From Chitinophagales bacterium (GTDB lineage Bacteria > Bacteroidota > Bacteroidia > Chitinophagales > Chitinophagaceae): a DNA stretch of 64,000 bases. The stretch spans positions 20,138 through 84,137 of the forward strand of contig JAFLBL010000018.1 of NCBI GenBank assembly GCA_017303855.1, given 5' to 3'. Both the position numbers and the translations under genes were made by a program. The notes below the pieces were generated by a model. That model was given only the letters and a program-made list of their open reading frames with translations. It did not search any database and had not been told where the DNA came from. This document shows positions 33,997-40,834 of the stretch, piece by piece (within the stretch, counting starts at the first letter, position 1; the number at the start of each line of letters is the position of its first letter).

Positions 33997-34554
33997 TTAT
34001 TTTAAAAGCTCGAGCGAACAGTCCACACCGATTTTTGCGGTTTTGGCTACTTTATCAGCCACCAGACCGGGAATGGATACGCTGTAATCAGCCAGCAACG
34101 CATTAAATGTGGCGGTTGCCTGTATCTTACCACCCTGCACAACCAGTTTGCCCGGTGTCTCTACGTCTTTTGTTACGCCATGCATCGTCAGTTTACCTTT
34201 CACTGTTACAGCATAGGTTCCGTCTTTACTGTAGTTCACGGCATCGTTATTACTGATGGCTCCTTTGAATTCAGCTTTGGGAAATTTATTGCTCTCTACA
34301 TAATTTTCATTGAAATGCTCTTCCATCAGTGCTCTTTCAAACAGGAACCCCTTCATTAATACGGCAAACTGAATGGCTCCGGATTTGGTATCCAGTACAC
34401 AGGTGGACGTTTTATTGACGCCTTCAATCTTTTCCGGAGAAGAAGAAGTGGTGGCGTCGAAACTGATTTTGCCCGTCTTTGTAAAATATTTCTGCGCGGT
34501 TGCGGAGAAACTGAACAGCAGGACCGCTGCGGCTAAAACAAAATAATTTTTCAT
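33997..34554 (-). CDS. YceI family periplasmic protein
   Basis: A 185-residue exported protein with signal KNYFVLAAAVLLFSFSATA. The YceI lipocalin-like beta-barrel pattern is visible: SFDATTSS, FAVLMKGFLFERALMEEHFNENY, FPKAEFKGAI, and KLTMHGVTKD. YceI folds bind isoprenoid or fatty-acyl chains in an internal cavity. It lies between the OB-fold gene and the DUF5777 barrel in a tight operon, so a role in lipid or quinone handling linked to the neighbouring cytochromes is plausible but unproven. Confidence 0.9.
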   Translation of the reverse strand: MKNYFVLAAAVLLFSFSATAQKYFTKTGKISFDATTSSSPEKIEGVNKTSTCVLDTKSGAIQFAVLMKGFLFERALMEEHFNENYVESNKFPKAEFKGAISNNDAVNYSKDGTYAVTVKGKLTMHGVTKDVETPGKLVVQGGKIQATATFNALLADYSVSIPGLVADKVAKTAKIGVDCSLELLK

Positions 34555-34585
34555 GTTCGTTGATTTAGATGTTGTGTGTATGTAT

Positions 34586-35038
34586 TTATTTTTTATCCAG
34601 TACCGCCCTGTTCAGCATCAGATCTGAACCCAGCATTTCAACCGCATTATAACCGGTGCAGATGCCTTTTACTACCGCGGCAGTACCTTTTACCAGGCCG
34701 GCAGCCTGCTCATTATGAATACTGTCCATAATGAGCCGGACGGATGACATGGAAGCCGTGTCTCCCAGTACAATTGTATAGAGCCCTTTGTCATCTTTAA
34801 TCAGCTCTTTCACCAGCCCGTCTACTTTCAATACTTTACCGAGATAGCGGGTATTTGCGGACTTTTCATCTTTCTGGTATTCTTCCAGCAGGGAAGTGGC
34901 CGATGCGGTAAAATCGGGTTTCAGATCGGCTGTATCCTTATGCTTACGATTATATTCGCTATAGGCATAGTAACCGCCAGCGGCTCCCGCCAGCAGGAGA
35001 ATCAGCACGGTCCAGATAATTATCTTTTTACGTTTCAT
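34586..35038 (-). CDS. OB-fold (tRNA_anti-like) membrane-anchored protein
   Basis: A 150-residue protein with one N-terminal transmembrane helix (KKIIIWTVLILLLAGAAGGYYAY) and a soluble domain that faces the periplasm. The domain reads as an OB-like fold (YLGKVLKVDGLVKEL, YTIVLGD, AAVVKGICTGYN). Proteins of this type are annotated tRNA_anti-like, although nucleic acid binding is unlikely in the periplasm. It lies between cytochrome and YceI genes in the operon. Confidence 0.75.
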   Translation of the reverse strand: MKRKKIIIWTVLILLLAGAAGGYYAYSEYNRKHKDTADLKPDFTASATSLLEEYQKDEKSANTRYLGKVLKVDGLVKELIKDDKGLYTIVLGDTASMSSVRLIMDSIHNEQAAGLVKGTAAVVKGICTGYNAVEMLGSDLMLNRAVLDKK

Positions 35039-35055
35039 GGTGGGGGTTTAGTTGT

Positions 35056-35439
35056 TTAGTTGTTGAGGGTGCCGCTGTCGATCCATTTTTTAATAACGGC
35101 GATCTGGCAATTGGTCATTTTGGACATACCCTTGGGCATTGGCGAGAAACCGCTTGAATGCGCGATGGTACCATACAGTTTTCCGTTTAAGGCCATGGCC
35201 TTATCCGCGGCATAGGTACCCATCAGTGCATTACCGGAAGGAAAACTGCCGGTATGACAACTATAACAGTATTGCTGTAACAGGGGAACAACTTTTTGCG
35301 CATAGGAAACCGTTCCGGCACTGTCGGTACAGACCGCTCCCGCGCCATTGTACAACAGGTCTTCTTTGTCGTAATAACAGGAACTGAATGCCATAACAAC
35401 GGCAACCGTTAATATGGAGATGGTGATTTTATTTTTCAT
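35056..35439 (-). CDS. Mono-heme c-type cytochrome lipoprotein
   Basis: A 127-residue lipoprotein (lipobox FSSC, C21). It has one CXXCH site, C58-Y-S-C61-H62, and a possible axial Met in GFSPMPKG. The C-terminal half aligns by eye with the C-terminal half of the neighbouring 240-residue protein (KLYGTIAHSSGFSPMPKG versus KLYGSIAHQTGFSAMPMG; final WIDSGTLNN versus WIANGSLNN), so these are tandem paralogues. Likely an electron carrier at the periplasmic membrane face. Confidence 0.87.
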   Translation of the reverse strand: MKNKITISILTVAVVMAFSSCYYDKEDLLYNGAGAVCTDSAGTVSYAQKVVPLLQQYCYSCHTGSFPSGNALMGTYAADKAMALNGKLYGTIAHSSGFSPMPKGMSKMTNCQIAVIKKWIDSGTLNN

Positions 35440-35451
35440 GTATACTGAATT

Positions 35452-36174
35452 TTAATTATTGAGCGAACCGTTGGCAATCCATTTCTGTACCTGTGTAATT
35501 TCACAATCAGAAAGTTTTGCCGCACCCATCGGCATGGCAGAAAAACCGGTCTGATGAGCAATTGAGCCGTAGAGTTTACCCGTCAGCGCTGATGTTTTCA
35601 CGGCCGCATACGTAGAGAGATCGATATTTCCGCCCAGGTTGGCCGGATTATGACAACCCACACATTTGCTTTCCATGATAGGCTTTACCGCCAGTGCGTA
35701 GGTAAATACAGCAGTATCACAACGGCCTGCACAACTGTTATTCTTTGCACCCTGGTTAATCCACTTTTGCAACATGGTTTTCTGCGCTGTGGTAAATGCC
35801 GGTTTGGGCGGAGGAGGCATCCGGTCATTATTGGTTTTAATTACTTCCTTATATATCTTACTACCGGCTGCATTTCCCGCGGATACATACCGCATAATCT
35901 TGGTATAAGTGGTCAGATCCACACCATCCGCATGGGAAATGGCATCGTGACAGCCACTCATGTTACAGTTTGAAGCGATCAGCGGCATGATGTCATTTAC
36001 AAAATATACCGTATCCGGGCTACAGGTATTCGTTGCACCCGTACCACCGCCGGTACCGCCACCTGTTCCACCACCTGTACCACCGCCGGGATAAAGAATT
36101 TCATGCCGGCAGGCATTTAAAATGACCAGCCCGGTCACCATAACAGTCAGGACAATCAGGAATTTGTTTTTCAT
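35452..36174 (-). CDS. Di-heme c-type cytochrome lipoprotein with Gly-Thr linker
   Basis: A 240-residue lipoprotein (lipobox ILNAC, C22). A flexible linker of GGGT repeats (31-46) follows. Then come two heme motifs: an atypical CX4CH site (C70-NMSG-C75-H76) and a normal CX2CH site (C171-VG-C174-H175). Each heme domain has a Met in a GFxxMPxG or RMPPPPKP context. It opens the five-gene operon with the paralogous 127-residue cytochrome, the OB-fold protein, YceI and DUF5777. An electron transfer role is likely; the redox partners are not evident. Confidence 0.87.
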   Translation of the reverse strand: MKNKFLIVLTVMVTGLVILNACRHEILYPGGGTGGGTGGGTGGGTGATNTCSPDTVYFVNDIMPLIASNCNMSGCHDAISHADGVDLTTYTKIMRYVSAGNAAGSKIYKEVIKTNNDRMPPPPKPAFTTAQKTMLQKWINQGAKNNSCAGRCDTAVFTYALAVKPIMESKCVGCHNPANLGGNIDLSTYAAVKTSALTGKLYGSIAHQTGFSAMPMGAAKLSDCEITQVQKWIANGSLNN

Positions 36175-36299
36175 AATAGTTGATTTGATGTATGTTTTTT
36201 TATTCCAATAAATACGAGGGTACTGACTGATAAACTATTTGTAAAAACAAACAGACAGTCTATAACCATACCGGTTAATAATAAACAAAGTGGAAAGTA

Positions 36300-36680
36300 T
36301 CAGGAGAATCGCGGAGGCTGTATCACTACCGGTAGCGGTACATCCGGCATACCGCCGGAAAAATGGGAAATATAGTTTCTGCTACCGGCCGGAATGATAT
36401 CCGTAACGGTTACCGTAGTAATCATGGGAGAAAAAGCGATATGCATGGTATGCTGCCGCAGGTTATGACAGGGTAATTGTTGATCCTGATCATCGTCGGC
36501 TGTTGTGCCGTCATCACCCATATAGTGCATTACAATAAAGCTGAAAAAATCCAGGGAACCCTTTTTCTCCTGGTGCTGATGAAAATGCTGTATTAAAAAA
36601 GGCAATTTAAATAACTGACCCGCCTCGGTATTTCCCGCGAGATGTAAACTAATCAGTAGTATTGCCAGTTTTTTACGCAT
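36300..36680 (-). CDS. Small exported His-rich protein, unknown function
   Basis: About 126-129 residues (ATG 36680 or 36689). An N-terminal signal (KKLAILLISLHLAGNTEAGQ) is followed by a conserved-looking motif rich in His and acidic residues: FLIQHFHQHQEKKGSLDFFSFIVMHYMGDD, then DDDQDQQLPCH. Similar small proteins in Bacteroidota are often found beside copper transport genes, from memory. The His and Asp pattern suggests metal binding. Given the copper-linked genes at 39.5-46.9 kb, a periplasmic copper role is a reasonable inference, not shown. Confidence 0.6.
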   Translation of the reverse strand: MRKKLAILLISLHLAGNTEAGQLFKLPFLIQHFHQHQEKKGSLDFFSFIVMHYMGDDGTTADDDQDQQLPCHNLRQHTMHIAFSPMITTVTVTDIIPAGSRNYISHFSGGMPDVPLPVVIQPPRFS

Positions 36681-36788
36681 CTGTGACATTTCAAATATTC
36701 AAAAATGATGCCATGCGATGTTGAACGGGGCAAATATTTGTTTATTGTGCCATCAATTGGCATATCACTACAAATAATAAGTATTTAA

Positions 36789-36802
36789 CATTACTGGTAA
36801 TG
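36789..36802. promoter_or_regulatory. Small palindrome near the AraC gene end
   Basis: CATTACTGGTAATG is a perfect 6-2-6 inverted repeat just after the stop of the AraC-type gene. A second partial CATTACC follows at 36805. It might be an operator for the His-rich gene upstream or a weak terminator. This is speculative. Confidence 0.25.
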
Positions 36803-36807
36803 GGACA

Positions 36808-37749
36808 TTACCGCAGTAGAAGTTCACAAGGCTTCAGCCCTGTGTGTTTTTTGAAAGCGGTGGAAAAGTGGGAAATGGAGGAATAACCGAGCAACAGGGA
36901 TACTTCCGTTACGCTCAGGCCTTTTTCATACAGCAGGTATTTGGCATGTTCCATCCGCTGACTTTGATAAAAATCAAATACGGTGGTGCCAAACAGCTCC
37001 TTAAACCCTTTTTTCAGGTAACATTCATTAATGGCCACTTTGCGGCTGAGTTCCTTAATGGTGATGGGTTCACCAATATGCTGGATCAGGATTTCCCGGG
37101 CTTTTACAATCTTTTCCCGGTCGGCCTCATTGGCCAGAAACTTACAACTGATCACATCAATCTCTTTCTCGCCCAGCATACAATCCAGGGAGTACAGGAG
37201 CAGCATCTGCGTCTGTGCATTGATGTAAATATTTTCCAGGCTGTCGCTGTAGGTATGATTCAGCACTCCTTCCAGTACCATCCTGGTTTTTCCGCAGAGG
37301 GGAAGAATTTTGGTAAAAGATGAATTATGCTTAAACCCGAGAATCTGTTCAGTTAAAGCAGCATTGCCTTTCCGGGGTTTTACAAACTGGCTGAGCTGTA
37401 CCGGCGAAAACCGGAAACTGACCACATCTATACTCTCCACCCTTTCCATACAGGATTTGGAGGCATTAAACTGGCAGAGGTCGCACTCGGTATCTTTTTT
37501 CCGGCAATACACATTTCCACTCACACAAAATTTCAACTCGAGGTAATTGTCCTTCGGTTCTGACTTAGTATAGTGATACACCAGCATCCCCGTATCCTCC
37601 ATATTCCACTGAGGATGACGTCTGTAGCGCTGAATGGAGTATTGCACCGAGCCCGGAATCAACTGTTCCTTTTCCTGGAGCACGGAAAATTCATCCTGCA
37701 TCAGGGTTTGCTTATAAGCCAGGGTCAGTATATCCGGAGGCGTATGCAT
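36808..37749 (-). CDS. AraC-family transcriptional regulator with Cys-rich sensor domain
   Basis: A 313-residue regulator. The C-terminal AraC DNA-binding domain has two helix-turn-helix units (ITIKELSRKVAINECYLKKGFKELFG; LSVTEVSLLLGYSSISHFSTAFKKHTGLKPCE). The N-terminal domain has a cluster of cysteines at 75, 82, 89, 92 and 100 (C-x6-C-x6-C-x2-C-x7-C) that could sense metal or redox state. It is divergent from lpxA, and the next gene leftwards (36300) is a His-rich exported protein. The target genes are unknown; the copper genes are natural candidates. Confidence 0.85.
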   Translation of the reverse strand: MHTPPDILTLAYKQTLMQDEFSVLQEKEQLIPGSVQYSIQRYRRHPQWNMEDTGMLVYHYTKSEPKDNYLELKFCVSGNVYCRKKDTECDLCQFNASKSCMERVESIDVVSFRFSPVQLSQFVKPRKGNAALTEQILGFKHNSSFTKILPLCGKTRMVLEGVLNHTYSDSLENIYINAQTQMLLLYSLDCMLGEKEIDVISCKFLANEADREKIVKAREILIQHIGEPITIKELSRKVAINECYLKKGFKELFGTTVFDFYQSQRMEHAKYLLYEKGLSVTEVSLLLGYSSISHFSTAFKKHTGLKPCELLLR

Positions 37750-37869
37750 CTGAACGGCAAATTTACTGCATCTCCCTGACTTTAATGGTGGAACACCGGA
37801 TGATCCTGATCAGGCACTGATTTTTAACAATATATGCGTAAAAAAAATTCCGTTTTTGCCGTTAAAAGC

Positions 37870-37877
37870 TAACTTTG
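37870..37877 (+). promoter_or_regulatory. TAnnTTTG promoter box for lpxA
   Basis: TAACTTTG is an exact match to the -7 consensus, 30 bp before the lpxA ATG at 37908. Confidence 0.55.
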
Positions 37878-37907
37878 CCCGTCCGCGGATTGCGGAAATA
37901 CAGCTGA

Positions 37908-38714
37908 ATGATTCATCCCCATACATATATACACCCCAACGCCAGATTAGCCACCAATGTAAAAATTGACCCGTTTACGGTAATACACCAGGACGTGGAA
38001 ATTGGTGATGGTACCTGGATCGGTTCGAATGTAACGATCATGGAAGGAGCCCGGATAGGTAAAAACTGCCGCATATTTCCGGGGGCGGTCATTGCGGCCA
38101 TTCCGCAGGATCTGAAATTTCAGGGTGAATACTCAAATGTATATATCGGCGACGGTACCACTATCCGGGAATTTGTAACCATCAACCGGGGTACCAAGGA
38201 TCGGGAGAAAACCGTTATCGGGAGCAATTGCCTGATTATGGCGTATTGCCATTTTGCCCATGACTGCTTTGTAGGCGATAACTGTATTACCAGTAATAAT
38301 ACCCAGGTTGCAGGTCACGTTACCATTGGCGACTGGGCCATTATCGGCGGTATGTGTGCCGTACACCAGTTTGTAAAAATCGGATCTCATTCCTTTATCA
38401 GCGGCGGATCGCTGGTTGGCAAGGATGTTCCGCCCTATATTAAAGCAGGACGCACCCCGTTAAGTTATGCGGGGGTCAATTCCATCGGGCTCAAACGCCG
38501 CGGGTTTAGTGTGGAACGTATCAATCATATCCTTGACATCTACCGGGTATTATATAACAAGGGCATGAATACCAGCCAGGCCATTGAATTCCTTGAAGAG
38601 GAAATGCCCGCTACCGACGAGCGCGACGAGATCGTTACTTTTATCCGGGAAAGCGGTCGCGGCATTATCAAACGCTTCACCAAAGGCAGTAATGATGACG
38701 ATCTCCCTATCTGA
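37908..38714 (+). CDS. lpxA: UDP-N-acetylglucosamine acyltransferase
   Basis: The 268-residue trimeric left-handed beta-helix enzyme starts lipid A synthesis by moving a 3-hydroxyacyl chain from ACP to UDP-GlcNAc. Hexapeptide repeats run through residues 1-190 (IGDGTWIGSNVTIMEGARIG), with the catalytic His at H118 in CHFAHDCFVG. The C-terminal domain is helical. AcpP (15145) is its acyl donor. The stop overlaps the start of the ABC ATPase gene by about 23 bp. Confidence 0.96.
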   Translation: MIHPHTYIHPNARLATNVKIDPFTVIHQDVEIGDGTWIGSNVTIMEGARIGKNCRIFPGAVIAAIPQDLKFQGEYSNVYIGDGTTIREFVTINRGTKDREKTVIGSNCLIMAYCHFAHDCFVGDNCITSNNTQVAGHVTIGDWAIIGGMCAVHQFVKIGSHSFISGGSLVGKDVPPYIKAGRTPLSYAGVNSIGLKRRGFSVERINHILDIYRVLYNKGMNTSQAIEFLEEEMPATDERDEIVTFIRESGRGIIKRFTKGSNDDDLPI

Positions 38715-39321
38715 TGCCGGTAAACGCTTTAACCGCGACTGGATCTACCGTCATTTTACTTACCAGTTTACATCTGGCTATGCCTATGCCATTACCGGTC
38801 CAAACGGATCCGGGAAAAGCACCCTGTTGCAGGCCCTCAGCGGCTCCATGATGATCAATGAAGGAACCATTGACTGGCAAATCAATGATAAGAAACAGGA
38901 TCCCGAACAGATTTTCAGTTATGTATCCATCTGTGCACCTTACCTGGATGTGATTGAAGAAATGACACTTACCGAATTCCTGGATTTTCACCAGGGATTC
39001 AAACCTTTTCTCCCGGGGTTAACTCCCAAAGAAGTGATTTCAATAATCGGACTTGAAAAAGCCGTGGACAAACAAATCCGTAATTATTCATCGGGAATGA
39101 AACAACGGGTGAAACTGGCGCAGTGTATTCTTTCCGACAGCGCTATCGTATTGCTGGATGAACCCTGCACCAACCTGGATGCGGCCGGTATAGCCCTCTA
39201 TCATGCATTGATTGAAAAATATGGCAAAGACCGGCTGATTGTGGTGAGCAGCAATGACGAAACGGAATACAGATTCTGTACTGAAATCATCAATATCAGC
39301 GATTATAAGTTAAAAGGTTGA
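38692..39321 (+). CDS. ABC transporter ATP-binding protein
   Basis: A 209-residue ATPase with Walker A GPNGSGKST (36-44), signature SSGMKQRVKLAQC and Walker B VLLDEP. Its N-terminus lies inside lpxA, with two adjacent ATG codons at 38692 and 38695. An upstream in-frame start would be buried further in lpxA and is not needed. No permease is adjacent. It may work with a permease encoded elsewhere, or be a CcmA-like or cytosolic regulatory type. The last codons (KLKG) are formed from the beginning of array D. Confidence 0.88.
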   Translation: MMTISLSDAGKRFNRDWIYRHFTYQFTSGYAYAITGPNGSGKSTLLQALSGSMMINEGTIDWQINDKKQDPEQIFSYVSICAPYLDVIEEMTLTEFLDFHQGFKPFLPGLTPKEVISIIGLEKAVDKQIRNYSSGMKQRVKLAQCILSDSAIVLLDEPCTNLDAAGIALYHALIEKYGKDRLIVVSSNDETEYRFCTEIINISDYKLKG

Positions 39322-39394
39322 TAAGTTGAATAGTTAATAAGGCGTTTATATTCTGCTCCCTTATCAACCCGTCAACCTGTAAACTTATCAACCT
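39307..39394. repeat. RRGT octamer array D, inverted (TGAT-AAGT type)
   Basis: The left part (39307-39342) has units ending AAGT, AGGT, AAGT, TAGT and AAGG, exactly 8 bp apart. It overlaps the last codons and the TGA stop of the ABC ATPase. The right part (39362-39394) has four units on the minus strand, also 8 bp apart. A 13-bp arm (39315-39327) pairs perfectly with 39382-39394. Confidence 0.8.
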
Positions 39395-39465
39395 AAAAAG
39401 ACATCCATGTCTTTAATCATGTACCCTGCTGATTTCCCTCATTCTGCCAATTAACAAACGACACA

Positions 39466-39473
39466 TATATTTG
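39466..39473 (+). promoter_or_regulatory. TAnnTTTG box close to a GTG start
   Basis: The exact TATATTTG ends only 5 bp before the GTG at 39479. If it is the promoter, transcription would start at about the first codon and the mRNA would be leaderless. Confidence 0.4.
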
Positions 39474-39478
39474 CCACC

Positions 39479-39853
39479 GTGAAAAAGGCTATTGCGTTCA
39501 TATTATTACTGGTATTTACGGTGCAATCCTGTTATGCATCAGTATTTACGCTGTGGTTTTATGCCAACCGGAAAGCGATTGCCGCTGAACATTGTATCAA
39601 TAAAGACCGCCCCGAACTGAAATGTGATGGCAAGTGCTTTTTGAAAATGAAACTACAGGAAAACAGCCAGCACCAGGATGAAGACGCGCCGCTGCAGGTG
39701 AAACAACAGCTGGAAAGCAGTCCGTATACTACAGTCTCCTGTAATCACCAGTTGCTTATTCCTGAAACCGGGAAAACAACGTACAACCAGTACAACCGGC
39801 CTTATAAGTACCTCCATAGTATAGCCATCTTCCATCCGCCACTACAGGCCTGA
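39479..39853 (+). CDS. Small exported Cys-containing protein, likely copper-region
   Basis: A 124-residue protein starting at GTG 39479 with a signal-like N-terminus (KKAIAFILLLVFTVQSCYA). Conserved-looking motif: HCINKDRPELKCDGKCFLKMKL, with cysteines near residues 39, 49 and 53 and a Met. The rest is hydrophilic and low in conserved features. I recognise the motif from small Bacteroidota proteins encoded next to copper-related receptor genes, from memory, so a copper link is a moderate guess. No ATG is available in frame nearby. It is followed by the lipoprotein gene 101 bp downstream. Confidence 0.55.
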   Translation: MKKAIAFILLLVFTVQSCYASVFTLWFYANRKAIAAEHCINKDRPELKCDGKCFLKMKLQENSQHQDEDAPLQVKQQLESSPYTTVSCNHQLLIPETGKTTYNQYNRPYKYLHSIAIFHPPLQA

Positions 39854-39954
39854 TACTTCATTCCTTTTTTATTGTCTCAATGATACTGTTGCCCCTCAAC
39901 TGGTATCCCCCTGTGCTGTTCCCATTTTATAACCATTTATTTCAACATTGATTT

Positions 39955-40782
39955 ATGAAAAAATCAGTATGCCTCTTAGTGACCGTATTTGTGCTTTGCA
40001 TCCTCGCTTTCCTTGTTTCCTGTACAAAAGATAAAACGGAACCCAACCCGACTGAAGGTCTGACAAAACTGTCTGAAGGATATGCTATTGGCGCCGCGGC
40101 CAAAGTGGAAGTATATACCAAAGAAACTTCCCTGATCACCGGCTATACAAAGTTTTATATCGCCCTTTACGATTCTGTTTCCGGCAAACGGATTGACGAC
40201 GCGCATATCCAGCTCAATCCCATGATGGATATGGGGATGATGCAGCATTCGGCCCCTTTTGAAAATCCGGCTTCCACCGAAGCGGTCAATCATTTATTTC
40301 CCTGCAGTGTTACGTTTATCATGTCTTCCATGGGCGGTACCTGGACACTGGATATTGATGTACATAATCATGTAAACGACAAAGAAGGGTCCATTACACT
40401 GCCACTGACTATCGCCGAACCGACTGCGTCCCGGCAAAAGTCATTTACCGCCGTACATAACGGGGCGAAATATTTTATTTCCCTGATCAGTCCCACAGCC
40501 AGTACATCCAAAGTGGGCATCAATGACATGGAAATCGCTATCTATAAAAAAGCCTCCATGATGAGCTGGCCCGCCGACAGCAGCCTTTCTGTTGTGCTGA
40601 CGCCGGAAATGCCTACCATGGGACATGGCTCTCCGAACAATGTAAATCCGGTACATACGGGCAACGGCCACTATAAAGGCAAAGTGAATTTCACCATGAC
40701 CGGTTTATGGCGGCTCAACCTTGACTTTATGTCCGGTACTGCGGTGGCAGATACCACCCAGTTTTTCGATGTTACTTTTTAG
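39955..40782 (+). CDS. YtkA/FixH-like Met- and His-rich lipoprotein
   Basis: A 275-residue lipoprotein (LAFLVSC, C23). Two similar immunoglobulin-like domains occur at about 40-150 and 160-275. The first has the sequence MMDMGMMQHSA and the second TPEMPTMGHGSPNN; both are rich in Met and His, as in YtkA/FixH-type copper-associated domains. It is directly upstream of the receptor with an OprC-like CxxxM site. A likely role is a copper carrier or periplasmic/outer-leaflet partner of that receptor. Confidence 0.72.
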   Translation: MKKSVCLLVTVFVLCILAFLVSCTKDKTEPNPTEGLTKLSEGYAIGAAAKVEVYTKETSLITGYTKFYIALYDSVSGKRIDDAHIQLNPMMDMGMMQHSAPFENPASTEAVNHLFPCSVTFIMSSMGGTWTLDIDVHNHVNDKEGSITLPLTIAEPTASRQKSFTAVHNGAKYFISLISPTASTSKVGINDMEIAIYKKASMMSWPADSSLSVVLTPEMPTMGHGSPNNVNPVHTGNGHYKGKVNFTMTGLWRLNLDFMSGTAVADTTQFFDVTF

Positions 40783-40794
40783 CAGTTAAATACC

Positions 40795-40822
40795 AGCGGG
40801 CGGGGTCTCCCGCCTGCTTTTT
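40795..40822 (+). terminator. Terminator between lipoprotein and receptor genes
   Basis: The stem AGCGGGCGG/CCGCCTGCT encloses a 6-nt loop, with a TTTTT tail. The receptor ATG at 40835 follows closely, so it may act as an attenuator and lower receptor expression relative to the lipoprotein. Confidence 0.65.
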
Positions 40823-40834
40823 AAAATATTCAAC

